A stretch of 64,000 bases of DNA from Nocardioides terrigena. GTDB taxonomy: Bacteria > Actinomycetota > Actinomycetes > Propionibacteriales > Nocardioidaceae. A model generated the notes under the pieces. That model was not told the DNA's origin. It saw nothing but the letters and a program-made list of their open reading frames with translations, and ran no database searches. The stretch lies in NCBI RefSeq assembly GCF_003047265.1, contig NZ_PZYY01000006.1:62001-126000 (forward strand), given 5' to 3'. The translations under genes and the position numbers were made by a program. Of this stretch, positions 43,685 to 52,515 are shown in pieces; within the stretch, counting starts at the first letter, position 1; every line of letters starts with the position of its first letter.

Positions 43685-46423
43685 TCACCCGTCCGGGCCG
43701 TGCCTCCCCGCGATCCTGAGGGCGAGGAGCTTGTCCGCGGAGATGACGAGCGCGATCGCGGCCGTGACACCGAGGATCGCCAGCCAGGCACTGCCGTCGA
43801 GCGGGGCGGTGCCGAAGACCGCGTTCATGAACGGCAGGTAGGTGAAGGCCGCCTGGGCGGCCACCTGCACGACCACCCCGCCGATGATCCACGGGTTGGA
43901 GAAGAAGCCGAGGCGCCACGAGGGCCCGACCAGTGAGCGGCAGCTGTAGAGGTAGAAGATCTCGACCGCGACGAACAGGTTGACCGCGGCCGTGCGGGCC
44001 TCGGCCAGGTCGACGCCTCGGCCCTGCTCGGAGACGAAGATCCACCACGACCCCACGACCAGCAGCCCGGCGACGAGGACCGTGCGCCACACGAGGGTGC
44101 GGGTGAGCAGGGGCAGGTCCGGGGCACGGGGAGGCCGGTCCATGATGCCGGCCTCCCGGGGCTCGAAGGCCAGCATCAGCCCCAGGACGACCGCGGTGGT
44201 CATGTTGATCCACAGGATCTGGGTGGGGAGGATCGGCAGCGCCGACCCGAGGACGATGGCGACGAGGATGACGAGTCCCTCGCCCATGTTGGTCGGCAGC
44301 GTCCAGACGATGAACTTGGTGAGGTTGTCGAAGACCCCGCGGCCCTCCTCGACCGCCGCCTCGATCGTCGTGAAGTCGTCGTCGAGGAGCACCATGTCCG
44401 CGGCGTCCTGTGCGACCTGCGTCCCGCCCCGACCCATCGCGATGCCGATGTCGGCCCGGCGCAGCGCCGGGGCGTCGTTGACCCCGTCGCCGGTCATCGC
44501 CACGACGTGGCCGGCGGACTGCAGGGACTCCACCAGGCGCAGCTTCTCGCCGGGGGAGACCCGGGCGAAGACACCCGCGGCGGCCACGGTCGCGGCGTAC
44601 TCGTCCTCGGGCAGCGACGCGAGCTCGGTACCCGTGACGACGCGACGTCGGTCCGCCGGCCGGTGGTCCAGTCCCAGCTCGTCGGCGATGGCGGCCGCGG
44701 TGGCGGCGTGGTCGCCGGTGATCATCTTGACCTCGATCCCGGCCGCGTGGCACGCCGCGACGGCCGCGGCCACCGCCGGTCGCGGCGGGTCGAGCATCGC
44801 CTGCAGGCCGGTGAGCACCACGCGACCGTGGAGGCCGTCGGTCGTGAAGTCGTCCGGGTCCGCGTCGCGCACCACCCCCGTCGCCAGGACGCGGAGCCCC
44901 CGGGCGGCCAGGCGGTGGACCGCGTCCACGACGACGGCCCGGTCCAGCGGCTCGACCGTGCCGTCGGCCCTCATCCACTGCTCGCACAGGTCCGCCACCC
45001 GCTCGACGGCTCCCTTGACCAGGACGAGGTGGTGGTCGTCGGAGGGGCGATGGTGCAGCGTGGCCATGTACTGCCGCTCGGAGTCGAACGGGATGGTGGC
45101 CACCCGCAGCGTCTCGGAGTCGAGCGCCCCGGCCGGTCCAGCCTTGAGCCCCACGACCTTCATGGCGGCCTCGGTGGGATCGCCCGAGATCGTCCACTGC
45201 TCGCCGTCGCGGACGACCCCGGCGTCGTTGCAGTCCGTCCCGGCGGTCAGGCACCACCGCAGGCCGGTTGCGCCGTCCAGGTCGGCCCGGACCCCGTCTC
45301 GACGCAGCTCCCCGGCCGGGTCGTAGCCCAGGCCGGTGACCTCGAGCTCGCCGTCGGGGGTCCACACGCGCCGCACGGTCATCTCGTTGGTGGTGAGGGT
45401 GCCGGTCTTGTCGGTGCAGATCACCGTGGTGCTGCCCAGGGTCTCGACCGCCGGGAGATGGCGTACGACGGCACGTCGGCGCACCATGCGCTTGACGCCG
45501 ATCGCCAGCGTGATCGTGACGGCGGCCGGGAGACCCTCCGGGATGGCCCCGACGGCGAGGGCCACGGCGGCGGTGAACATCGCCGGGGCACTCTCGCCGC
45601 GCAGCAGCCCGACCACGAACGCCACCACCGCCAGCGCGACGATCACCACGGTGAGCAACGAGCTGAAGCGCGCGAGCTTGCTCGTCAGGGGCGTCGCCAG
45701 CACCGTGGCCCCACCGACCATGCGGTGGATGCCCCCCAGCTCGGTGCGCTCCGCGGTGGCCACGACCAGGCCGCGTCCCGTCCCGGCGCGCACCAGGCTG
45801 CCGGCGTAGAGCATGTTGGTCCGGTCGGCCACCCGGGCGGCCAGTTCGAGCACCGCGTCCGCCTTGCGGATGGACGCCGACTCCCCGGTCAGGCTGGACT
45901 CGTCGACCAGGAGCTCGGTCGCATCGACGACGCGCAGGTCGGCGGGCACCTTCTCGCCCGGCTCCAGCGCGACGAGGTCCCCGCTGACCAGGTGCTCGGA
46001 CGCGATGGTGCGGCGCTGTCCCGCACGGACGACGCGGGCCTCGCCCCGGACCATCGACCGCAGGCTGTCGAGGGCGGCGAGGGCCTTCGACTCCTGGACG
46101 AAGCCGACCAGCGCGTTGACGAGGACGACGCCCATGATGACTGCGGCGTCGACGTACTCACCGAGCAGCAGCGTCGTCAGCGCGGCCGCCAGGAGGACGT
46201 AGATCAGCGGGTTGTGGAACTGGAGGAGCACGCGCCGCACGAGCGAGTCGCCCCGTGCCTCCGGCAGGGTGTTGGCCCCGTCGCGGGCGAGGCGGTCGAC
46301 CGCGACCGGCTCCTCCAGTCCCCGGTCCCGGTGGCTGCCCAGGCGGGCGACGACCTCCGCGACCGGGACGGCGTGGTGGTGGTGGTGCTCCGGAGCAGTG
46401 TCGATGGTGCTGTGGTCCGGCAA
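43685..46423 (-). CDS. Cation-transporting P-type ATPase (P2 type)
   Basis: A 912-residue pump with the cation ATPase N domain, the A-domain TGES loop (SLTGESASIRKAD), the phosphorylated Asp338 in ICTDKTGTLT, the nucleotide pocket (KGAVERV), the hinge GDGVNDAPAL and ten helices. M4 has the Ca/Na-type AIPEGLPAAV, so calcium or another cation is the likely cargo; CtpF, a dormancy-regulon member of mycobacteria, is of this type. The N-terminus has five His in a row (residues 13-17). No ATG is available: TTG 46423 is preferred, four bases after the dehydrogenase stop; a GTG at 46465 would overlap that gene. Confidence 0.92.
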   Translation of the reverse strand: MPDHSTIDTAPEHHHHHAVPVAEVVARLGSHRDRGLEEPVAVDRLARDGANTLPEARGDSLVRRVLLQFHNPLIYVLLAAALTTLLLGEYVDAAVIMGVVLVNALVGFVQESKALAALDSLRSMVRGEARVVRAGQRRTIASEHLVSGDLVALEPGEKVPADLRVVDATELLVDESSLTGESASIRKADAVLELAARVADRTNMLYAGSLVRAGTGRGLVVATAERTELGGIHRMVGGATVLATPLTSKLARFSSLLTVVIVALAVVAFVVGLLRGESAPAMFTAAVALAVGAIPEGLPAAVTITLAIGVKRMVRRRAVVRHLPAVETLGSTTVICTDKTGTLTTNEMTVRRVWTPDGELEVTGLGYDPAGELRRDGVRADLDGATGLRWCLTAGTDCNDAGVVRDGEQWTISGDPTEAAMKVVGLKAGPAGALDSETLRVATIPFDSERQYMATLHHRPSDDHHLVLVKGAVERVADLCEQWMRADGTVEPLDRAVVVDAVHRLAARGLRVLATGVVRDADPDDFTTDGLHGRVVLTGLQAMLDPPRPAVAAAVAACHAAGIEVKMITGDHAATAAAIADELGLDHRPADRRRVVTGTELASLPEDEYAATVAAAGVFARVSPGEKLRLVESLQSAGHVVAMTGDGVNDAPALRRADIGIAMGRGGTQVAQDAADMVLLDDDFTTIEAAVEEGRGVFDNLTKFIVWTLPTNMGEGLVILVAIVLGSALPILPTQILWINMTTAVVLGLMLAFEPREAGIMDRPPRAPDLPLLTRTLVWRTVLVAGLLVVGSWWIFVSEQGRGVDLAEARTAAVNLFVAVEIFYLYSCRSLVGPSWRLGFFSNPWIIGGVVVQVAAQAAFTYLPFMNAVFGTAPLDGSAWLAILGVTAAIALVISADKLLALRIAGRHGPDG

Positions 46424-46427
46424 CGCG

Positions 46428-47492
46428 TCAGGCCCGGTAGTCGTCCGTGGGGACCACGACCGCACGCCCGGTGACGGTGCCGTGCGTCAGGTCGAGGTAG
46501 GCCTGGGCGGCGTCATGGAGCGTGTAGAGCGTGGTCTCGGCGGTCAGCAGCCCGCGGGCGCCGAGGTCGAGGACCTCGACGAGCTCGTGGCGGTTGCCCC
46601 AGTAGGTCGTCTGCACGCTGGTCTCGTAGGGCAGGGAGAAGAACGACACCGGCAGCGTGCCGCCGCCGATCCCGACGAGGGTGAGGTCGCCGAGCGAGCG
46701 GGACACGGCGGCGGCGAGGGCCAGCGTGTCGTCGCTGCCGACGTGGTCGAGCACGAGGTCGGCGCCCAGCCCGCCGGTGAAGTCGCGGATCTCCTGCACG
46801 GCGTCGGGGCCGGGGGCGACCGCGAGGTCGGCGCCACCCCGCAGCGCACTGTCGCGGGAGGACTCCCGCGGGTCGACGGCGACGATCCGGGCTGCGGTCG
46901 TGGCCTTGAGCACCTGGACGGCGAGGTGGCCCAGGCCGCCGACACCGATGACCACGGCGGTCGAGACGGGTCCCAGCTTGTGCTGCGAGCGGCGCACCGC
47001 GTGGTACGGCGTGAGCGCCGCGTCGGTGAGCGGCGCGGCGGAGACGGGATCGAGCCCGTCGGGAAGCGGCACCAGGTGCCGCGCGGCCGGGACGAGGAGG
47101 TACTCCGCCATCCCGCCGTCCATGCCCAGCCCGCCTCCACCGCCGGGGACGGGGGCCAGGTCGGGGCGTGCGCACAGCGTCTCGTAGCCGCCCAGGCAGC
47201 GCTGGCACTGCCCGCACCCCCAGGCGCCGACGACGGCGACCGGCTGGCCGGGCTCGAGGCCGCGGACGCCCTCGCCGAGCGTGTGCACCCAGCCGGCGTT
47301 CTCGTGGCCCAGCGTGAAGGGCGGCTCCCACGGCAGGGCGCCGGCCTCGAAGTCGTGCATCAGGTGCAGGTCGGAGTGGCACGCCCCGGCAGCGCCCACC
47401 TGCACCAGCACCTCACCCGGCCCCGGCACCGGGACCGGCACCTCGACCAGTTCCGGCTCGCTCTTCCACGACGGCAACCGCAACGCCCACAT
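46428..47492 (-). CDS. Zinc-dependent NAD alcohol dehydrogenase
   Basis: A 354-residue medium-chain dehydrogenase. Catalytic zinc ligands are Cys38, His63 and Asp157 (PLTDAAL, Asp in place of the usual Cys, as in Rhodococcus ADH-A), with Glu64 beside them. The structural zinc is held by Cys93, 96, 99 and 107. The NAD loop is VIGVGGLGHLA. It interconverts alcohols and carbonyl compounds with NAD, a use that fits redox balancing at low oxygen. GAGGAGG precedes ATG 47492. It forms an operon with the P-type ATPase and shares a DevR-type palindrome with the divergent gene. Confidence 0.94.
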   Translation of the reverse strand: MWALRLPSWKSEPELVEVPVPVPGPGEVLVQVGAAGACHSDLHLMHDFEAGALPWEPPFTLGHENAGWVHTLGEGVRGLEPGQPVAVVGAWGCGQCQRCLGGYETLCARPDLAPVPGGGGGLGMDGGMAEYLLVPAARHLVPLPDGLDPVSAAPLTDAALTPYHAVRRSQHKLGPVSTAVVIGVGGLGHLAVQVLKATTAARIVAVDPRESSRDSALRGGADLAVAPGPDAVQEIRDFTGGLGADLVLDHVGSDDTLALAAAVSRSLGDLTLVGIGGGTLPVSFFSLPYETSVQTTYWGNRHELVEVLDLGARGLLTAETTLYTLHDAAQAYLDLTHGTVTGRAVVVPTDDYRA

Positions 47493-47573
47493 GGGGTCCT
47501 CCTCGTCGATGTCCTGTGCCCAGCATCGCGGTGACCGGGCGGGCGATGAAGAGGCCAGCGACTCCGTCGACGG

Positions 47574-47587
47574 GGGCCGTTGGTCCC
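47574..47587. promoter_or_regulatory. DevR/DosR-type palindrome, adh and mgtE-like genes
   Basis: GGGCCGTTGGTCCC fits GGGNCN4GNCCC. It lies 82 bases before the dehydrogenase start and 60 bases before the CBS-MgtE start, so it could serve both divergent operons. A weaker half-match (GGCC at 47553) is centred about 21 bases away, the spacing seen between tandem DosR sites. Confidence 0.6.
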
Positions 47588-47646
47588 TAGGAGCCGGGCG
47601 TCGCCCGCGGGATCGTGGAGGTCCCACCTCCCGCGAGGAGCCACCC

Positions 47647-48657
47647 GTGCTGACCGCCCACCCCACGCCCGCGCAGGCCGCTCCGCTGCCCCAGCTGCCC
47701 GGTCCGGTCGACCAGTACGTCTCCCTGCGGATCCCGGTGTGCGGCCTCGCCGACACCGTCGAGGAGGTCCTGGTGCGGCTGCGCGCGGGCGCCCACGACT
47801 CGGTGGCGGACGTCGCCGTGTGCACGGAGCCGGGCACGCCGTCGCGGTTGCTCGGCCTGGTGCCGTTCGCCCGGATGCTGGCGGCGCCGCCGGGGACGAC
47901 TGCGGCGGAGCTGCTCGACCCCGACCCGCCCGTCGTCGCCCTCGGCCACGACAGCGAGCAGGCGGCCTGGAAGGCCGTCCGGCACGGGGAGTCGAGCCTC
48001 GCCGTCGTGGACGAGGACGGCCTGTTCCACGGGCTGGTCCCCTCGTCGCGGCTGCTCGGCCTGCTGCTGCGGGCCCACGACGAGGACTTCGCCCGCCTCG
48101 GCGGCTATCTCGCGTCGTCGCACACCGCGCGGGTGGCCATGGAGGAGCCGGTGACGCACCGGCTGTGGCACCGGGTGCCGTGGCTGGTGCTGGGCCTCGC
48201 CGGCGCGGCGCTGTCCGCCTGGTTCGTCGGACTCTTCGAGGGCCGGCTCACCGCCGACGTGCGCCTCGCGTTCTTCATCCCCGGCGTCATCTACCTCGCC
48301 GACGCGGTGGGCACCCAGACCGAGGCGCTCGTCGTACGCGGACTGTCGGTGGGCACGTCGTTGCGCTCGACGATCCGGCTGGAGGCGCTCACCGGTCCGC
48401 TGCTCGGGCTCCTGCTGGCCGCGGTCGGCTATCCCGCCATCCTCTCCGTCCTCGGCGACCCGGGCATCGCACTCACCGTCTCGATCGCCCTGGTGGCCGC
48501 GTGCAGCGTCGCGACCGTCGTCGCCGCCGTGCTGCCGGTGCTCATGTCCCGGACGGGCCGGGACCCGGCCTTCGGCAGCGGTCCGCTCGCCACGGTCATC
48601 CAGGACCTGCTCTCACTGGTGATCTACTTCCTCGCCGCCGTTCTGGTCCTGGGGTGA
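47647..48657 (+). CDS. CBS-domain MgtE-type membrane protein
   Basis: A 336-residue protein. The first 180 residues hold two CBS-like units (VADVAVCTEPGTPSRLLGLV and SSLAVVDEDGLFHGLVPSSRL), and the rest is the five-helix MgtE channel domain (FFIPGVIYLADAVGTQTEALVVRGL). The helical MgtE N domain of full-length magnesium channels (about 130 residues) is missing. Magnesium or cobalt passage is inferred. GTG 47647 follows GAGGAG by six bases. The stop overlaps a GTG that could start the next gene. Confidence 0.87.
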   Translation: MLTAHPTPAQAAPLPQLPGPVDQYVSLRIPVCGLADTVEEVLVRLRAGAHDSVADVAVCTEPGTPSRLLGLVPFARMLAAPPGTTAAELLDPDPPVVALGHDSEQAAWKAVRHGESSLAVVDEDGLFHGLVPSSRLLGLLLRAHDEDFARLGGYLASSHTARVAMEEPVTHRLWHRVPWLVLGLAGAALSAWFVGLFEGRLTADVRLAFFIPGVIYLADAVGTQTEALVVRGLSVGTSLRSTIRLEALTGPLLGLLLAAVGYPAILSVLGDPGIALTVSIALVAACSVATVVAAVLPVLMSRTGRDPAFGSGPLATVIQDLLSLVIYFLAAVLVLG

Positions 48658-48662
48658 TCGAC

Positions 48663-50045
48663 ATGGTCCAGCCCACGCTCACCTTCCTCGGCGCCGCCGG
48701 CACCGTCACCGGGAGCCGCTTCCTCGTGGAGGGTGCCGGCGCCCGGGTGCTCGTGGACGCCGGCCTCTACCAGGGCCCGTCGAGCCTGCGGCGGCGCAAC
48801 TGGGACGAGTTCCCCGTCGACCCCGCCTCCATCGACGAGGTGGTGCTGACCCACGCCCACCTCGACCACACCGGCTACCTGCCGCGCCTGGTCAAGGAGG
48901 GCTTCCGCGGGCCGGTCCGCTCCACCCCGGAGACCGCCGAGCTCGCCGCGATCGTGCTCCGCGACAGCGCCCACCTCCAGGAGGAGGACGCCCTGTACGC
49001 CAACAGGACGGGCTTCTCCAAGCACCGGCCCGCCCTCCCGTTGTACGACGCCGCCGACGTCGAGCGCACCCTGCCGCTGCTCGAGCCGGTGCCGCTCGAC
49101 GAGGACGTGACCATCGCCGGCGGCATCGTCCTGCGGCTGCGGCCGGCCGGCCACATCCTCGGCTCGGCGACGGTGTCGCTGACCGTCGACGGGCACCGGG
49201 TCCTCTTCAGCGGCGACCTCGGGCGCCGGCACCACCCGCTGCTCCGGCCCCCCGCGGACCCGCCGGCCGCCGACACGATGGTGGTCGAGTCGACGTACGG
49301 CGACCGCCTGCACCCGGTGCCCGACCCGCAGCGACTGGCCGACGCGGTCCGGCGGACGATCGGCAGGGGCGGGAGCGTGCTCGTGCCGGCCTTCGCCGTG
49401 GACCGCACCGAGCTGGTCCTGATGGCGTTGCGGCGGCTCACCGAGGCCGGTGACATACCCCGCGTCCCGGTCCACGTGGACAGCCCGATGGCGCTGGCGG
49501 CGCTGAGGGTCTACGAGCGGGCGATCGCGGAGGGCAGCGGCCAGGTGCGCGCGGACCTGTCCCGGACGAGCGGGCTCTTCGACCCCGGGGACCTGCACGC
49601 CGCCCGCACGCCGACCGAGTCCCGCGAGCTCAACGACCCGCGACACCCGTGCATCATCATCTCGGCGTCCGGGATGGCCGCCGGCGGCCGGATCATCCAC
49701 CACCTCGAGCACATGCTCCCGGACCGGCGGCACACCGTCGTGCTCACCGGCTACCAGGCGGTCGGCACCCGCGGACGGCAGCTCCTCGAGGGGGCGCGGG
49801 ACGTCAAGATCCACGGCCGCTACATCCCGGTGCGCTCCGAGGTCGTCTCGATCGACGACTTCTCCGTGCACTCCGACGCGGGGGAGACCCTCGACTGGCT
49901 CGAGCGCGCGCCCCGGCCCCCCGGCACGGCGTACGTCGTCCACGGCGAGCCCGACTCCGCCCGGGCGCTGGTGCGGCGGATCCGCGACGACCTCGGCTGG
50001 AACGCCGTCGTCCCGTCGTACGGCGAGCGGGTCCTGCTCGACTGA
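48663..50045 (+). CDS. MBL-fold beta-CASP ribonuclease-like protein
   Basis: A 460-residue metallo-beta-lactamase/beta-CASP protein of the CPSF/Ysh1 type: LTFLGAAGTVTGSRFLVE, the HxHxDH motif THAHLDHTGYLP, SGDLGRRHHPLL, VVESTYGD, then beta-CASP motifs (DSPMA, SASGMAAGGRIIHHL, FSVHSD). The Zn ligands are complete. Enzymes of this kind process or degrade RNA, and they occur in actinobacterial dormancy regulons. The ATG at 48663 gives the usual N-terminus; GTG 48654, overlapping the upstream stop, is possible. Co-transcribed with the CBS-MgtE gene. Confidence 0.91.
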   Translation: MVQPTLTFLGAAGTVTGSRFLVEGAGARVLVDAGLYQGPSSLRRRNWDEFPVDPASIDEVVLTHAHLDHTGYLPRLVKEGFRGPVRSTPETAELAAIVLRDSAHLQEEDALYANRTGFSKHRPALPLYDAADVERTLPLLEPVPLDEDVTIAGGIVLRLRPAGHILGSATVSLTVDGHRVLFSGDLGRRHHPLLRPPADPPAADTMVVESTYGDRLHPVPDPQRLADAVRRTIGRGGSVLVPAFAVDRTELVLMALRRLTEAGDIPRVPVHVDSPMALAALRVYERAIAEGSGQVRADLSRTSGLFDPGDLHAARTPTESRELNDPRHPCIIISASGMAAGGRIIHHLEHMLPDRRHTVVLTGYQAVGTRGRQLLEGARDVKIHGRYIPVRSEVVSIDDFSVHSDAGETLDWLERAPRPPGTAYVVHGEPDSARALVRRIRDDLGWNAVVPSYGERVLLD

Positions 50046-50054
50046 GGCCCGTCC

Positions 50055-51272
50055 TCAGGAGAGGGAGAGGGCGACGCCCACCACGACCACCGCCGGCAGC
50101 AGCAGGAGCAGCAGCGCGCCGGCGAAACGGGCACCGCCGGCCGCCGCACCCACCAGGACCTTGCCGAGGGTGTTGGTCGCCAGGCCCGCCCCGATCGCCA
50201 CCACGGCGGTGGCGAGGGGGAGGTCGCCGCTGTGCACCAGGGTGGCCATGGCGACGCTGGCTCCGTGGACGTCCGCCAGCGCCGCGGTGGCGCTCGCCGC
50301 TGTTGCACCGGCGGCGCCGTACCGGTCCTGGAGCCACAGGGCCAGGGGCAGCACGGCGGAGATGATCGCGGCGAGGAGGAGGGCCGGACCGATGGCGAAG
50401 GGACGACCGGTGGGCGTGGAGTCGTCCTCGCCGTGGACCGACCGGCCCAGCCACCACGCCTCGAGGGCCAGCACCAGGCTGCCGGCCACCACGGCGGGGA
50501 GCAGGCGGACCGTCACGGTGGGGTCGACCAGCGCCGTCACCAGGGCCAGCTGGACCAGGGTCGCGACGCTGGCGAGCAGCGTGCCGGCGAGGGCCGCCCG
50601 CACCGGCACCTCGCTGCGGCGGGCCCGGGCCGCCATCACCCCGGTGGTCGCCGTCGCGGACACGAAGCCGCCCGCCAGGCCCGCGATCATCACCCCACGC
50701 CGGGCGCCGAACATCCGGGTGGCGGCGTAGCCGACCCAGCCGATCGCGATGATCAGGACGACCAGCAGCCAGATGCGCTGCGGCACCCACGCGCCGTACG
50801 GCCCGACGGGACCCGACGGCAGGACCGGCAGCACGACGAAGGCGGCGACGAAGAAGACGAGGGCGTCCGAGCGCTCCTGGTCGGTGACAGTCTCGCGGAC
50901 GAAGCGGTGCAGCGTCTCCCGGGAGACCAGCAGCACCGTGACCGCGACGGCGACACCGACGGCGACGGCGGGGTCGGTGTGGCTGAGCGCGCCGAGGCCG
51001 AGGGTGGCCAGGACGGCCGTCTCGGTGGTGATGCCGCGGTCCTGGTCGCCGGTGACGACGTAGCCCGCGACGACGAGCAGCGCGACGCCCGCGCACAGCA
51101 CCGCGGCCACCACGAGCGGCACCTGGACGGCCAGGGACCCGATGACGGCGACGAGGGCGAAGGTGCGGATCCCGGCCGTGCGCCCGGGCTGGTCGCGCTC
51201 GCGCTCGGCACCCACGAGCAGGCCGATGGCCAGCGCGACACCGAGCGACTGCCACAGCTGGAGCTCGCCCAT
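50055..51272 (-). CDS. MgtC/SapB and DUF4010 membrane protein
   Basis: A 405-residue polytopic protein. Residues 1-130 are an MgtC-like domain (LGVALAIGLLVGAERERDQ, AGIRTFALVAVIGSL), and the rest is DUF4010 with about seven helices (LAGGFVSATATTGVMAARAR, FAIGPALLLAAIISAVLPLA, NTLGKVLVGAAAGG). MgtC-like proteins help survival under low magnesium or acid, partly by acting on ATP synthase; the role of this fusion is unknown. It converges on the MBL gene and diverges from 51395 across two DevR-type palindromes. Confidence 0.88.
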   Translation of the reverse strand: MGELQLWQSLGVALAIGLLVGAERERDQPGRTAGIRTFALVAVIGSLAVQVPLVVAAVLCAGVALLVVAGYVVTGDQDRGITTETAVLATLGLGALSHTDPAVAVGVAVAVTVLLVSRETLHRFVRETVTDQERSDALVFFVAAFVVLPVLPSGPVGPYGAWVPQRIWLLVVLIIAIGWVGYAATRMFGARRGVMIAGLAGGFVSATATTGVMAARARRSEVPVRAALAGTLLASVATLVQLALVTALVDPTVTVRLLPAVVAGSLVLALEAWWLGRSVHGEDDSTPTGRPFAIGPALLLAAIISAVLPLALWLQDRYGAAGATAASATAALADVHGASVAMATLVHSGDLPLATAVVAIGAGLATNTLGKVLVGAAAGGARFAGALLLLLLPAVVVVGVALSLS

Positions 51273-51308
51273 GGGTCCAGCGTCGTGGAGGCACCGGGCG
51301 GCCGGCAG

Positions 51309-51343
51309 GGCCCGACGGTCCCCCGGAACGGGCCCAACGGCCC
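51309..51343. promoter_or_regulatory. Tandem DevR/DosR-type palindromes
   Basis: GGCCCGACGGTCCC (51309-51322) and GGGCCCAACGGCCC (51330-51343) have centres 21 bases apart, two helical turns, the spacing of paired DosR sites. They lie 37 bases from the MgtC-type gene start and 52 bases from the start at 51395. Confidence 0.6.
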
Positions 51344-51394
51344 GTGCGACGGCCGCGTCGCGGTGCCATGGTCGAGGGGAGAGGGAGGACCGCC

Positions 51395-51805
51395 ATGGAC
51401 GAGACGACTGCCACGGGGACCGGGCAGGGGACCGGCCTCACCGCCCATGCCTTCGAGGTGACGCGCCGGCTGGCGTCGGCGGGCGGCTCCGTCGTGGGCG
51501 TGACGCCCCCGCCGCTGCGCCATGCCCTCGCCACCCTGGCGCGCTCGGTGGACCAGCTGCCGAGCGTGGCCGCACAGGTGGACGTGCTGCAGCAGGAGGT
51601 GCACGCCCAACGGCTCGGCCTCCAGGCGGTCCGGGCCGAGCTCGCCGCCCTGGACAGCCAGCTGGCCCTCCTGGAGCGCTCCCTGGCGCCGGTCGCGGCG
51701 TGGAACCACCAGACGACGCGCCTCCGCCTGTCCCTGGCCGACGCCCTCGAGCACCTGCCGGACGGCCACGACGACGACCGCGACCGGGACTACGACCAGC
51801 ACTGA
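51395..51805 (+). CDS. Hypothetical coiled-coil protein
   Basis: A 136-residue soluble protein. Residues 50-105 form a long amphipathic helix with heptad leucines (VDVLQQEVHAQRLGLQAVRA, then ELAALDSQLALLERSL), so an oligomeric coiled coil is likely. The tail is Asp/His-rich (DGHDDDRDRDYDQH). No family is recognised. GGGAGG lies eight bases before ATG 51395. It follows the tandem DevR-type palindromes and precedes a membrane protein gene on the same strand, with which it is probably co-expressed. Confidence 0.72.
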   Translation: MDETTATGTGQGTGLTAHAFEVTRRLASAGGSVVGVTPPPLRHALATLARSVDQLPSVAAQVDVLQQEVHAQRLGLQAVRAELAALDSQLALLERSLAPVAAWNHQTTRLRLSLADALEHLPDGHDDDRDRDYDQH

Positions 51806-51847
51806 GCGGCCCCGGCCGGGACCGACACGATCGCGAGGAGACCGTCG

Positions 51848-52450
51848 ATGAGCACCTACCGAGTCCTGTGGCGCGTGGTGGCCACCATCACCGTCCTGCT
51901 GGCCGCGGTGGCGACCGCGTTCACGATGGACCTCGGGGTGATCCTCGCCGTCGCGTTCGCACTGGCCGTCTTCGGCGCCCTCATCGCCCTCACCCTGCGG
52001 GACGACCTCGAGCACGTGCGGTACCCGGTCCTCAAGGGTGCGGCCCTGGCCGTCGTGCCGACCCTGGTCCCGGGACTCTCGCAGGTGGCGGGCCCGGCGG
52101 GCACCGCGACGGCCGTGGTCGTCGCGCTCGCCTCGCCCTGGGTGGTGTCGCGGGTCCTGCGCAGCGTGCAGCCCTGGTTGCTCCCGTCGCGCCTCGTGCA
52201 GGCCGGGATGGCCGACGAGGACGAGGCGCTGCGGCGCCAGTGGGCGGAGTCGACGCGTCAGCTGCGGCGGGCCGGGACCGTCGCGGACCGGCTCGTCGTC
52301 GTGCAGGTGCGCCAGCAGATCCTGGACGACATCACCGCGCGCAGCGGCTGTCCGCTCCCGTCCTTCGTCTGGGAGAGCTCCCACGGGCAGCCCGGCCAGA
52401 CCCACCTGCCGCAGCGCCGCCGCCCGCCGGGGCCGTTCCCGATGTGGTGA
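51848..52450 (+). CDS. Small membrane protein with basic cytoplasmic tail
   Basis: A 200-residue protein with three to four hydrophobic segments in the first 110 residues (VVATITVLLAAVATAF, VILAVAFALAVFGALIAL, ALAVVPTLVPGL, TAVVVALASPWVVS), then a charged helical region and a Pro-rich tail. No family is recognised. CGAGGAG stands eight bases before ATG 51848. It lies 42 bases after the coiled-coil gene and probably belongs to the same transcript. Confidence 0.75.
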   Translation: MSTYRVLWRVVATITVLLAAVATAFTMDLGVILAVAFALAVFGALIALTLRDDLEHVRYPVLKGAALAVVPTLVPGLSQVAGPAGTATAVVVALASPWVVSRVLRSVQPWLLPSRLVQAGMADEDEALRRQWAESTRQLRRAGTVADRLVVVQVRQQILDDITARSGCPLPSFVWESSHGQPGQTHLPQRRRPPGPFPMW

Positions 52451-52465
52451 CCCGCGCGCCCTCCC

Positions 52466-52479
52466 GGGACCTTCGGCAC
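52466..52479. promoter_or_regulatory. Possible DevR/DosR-type site, weak right half
   Basis: GGGACCTTCGGCAC has a perfect left half (GGGACC) but CAC instead of CCC at the right end. It lies 36 bases before the start at 52516. It is listed because of its place within the group. Confidence 0.35.
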
Positions 52480-52515
52480 TGGCGCGAGCACCCGCCGGCC
52501 GACCACCGTGGACCC

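Noticed and set aside
44507..46474. 655-codon open frame antisense to the P-type ATPase
   Set aside because: Biased composition without motifs, fully opposite an intact ATPase.
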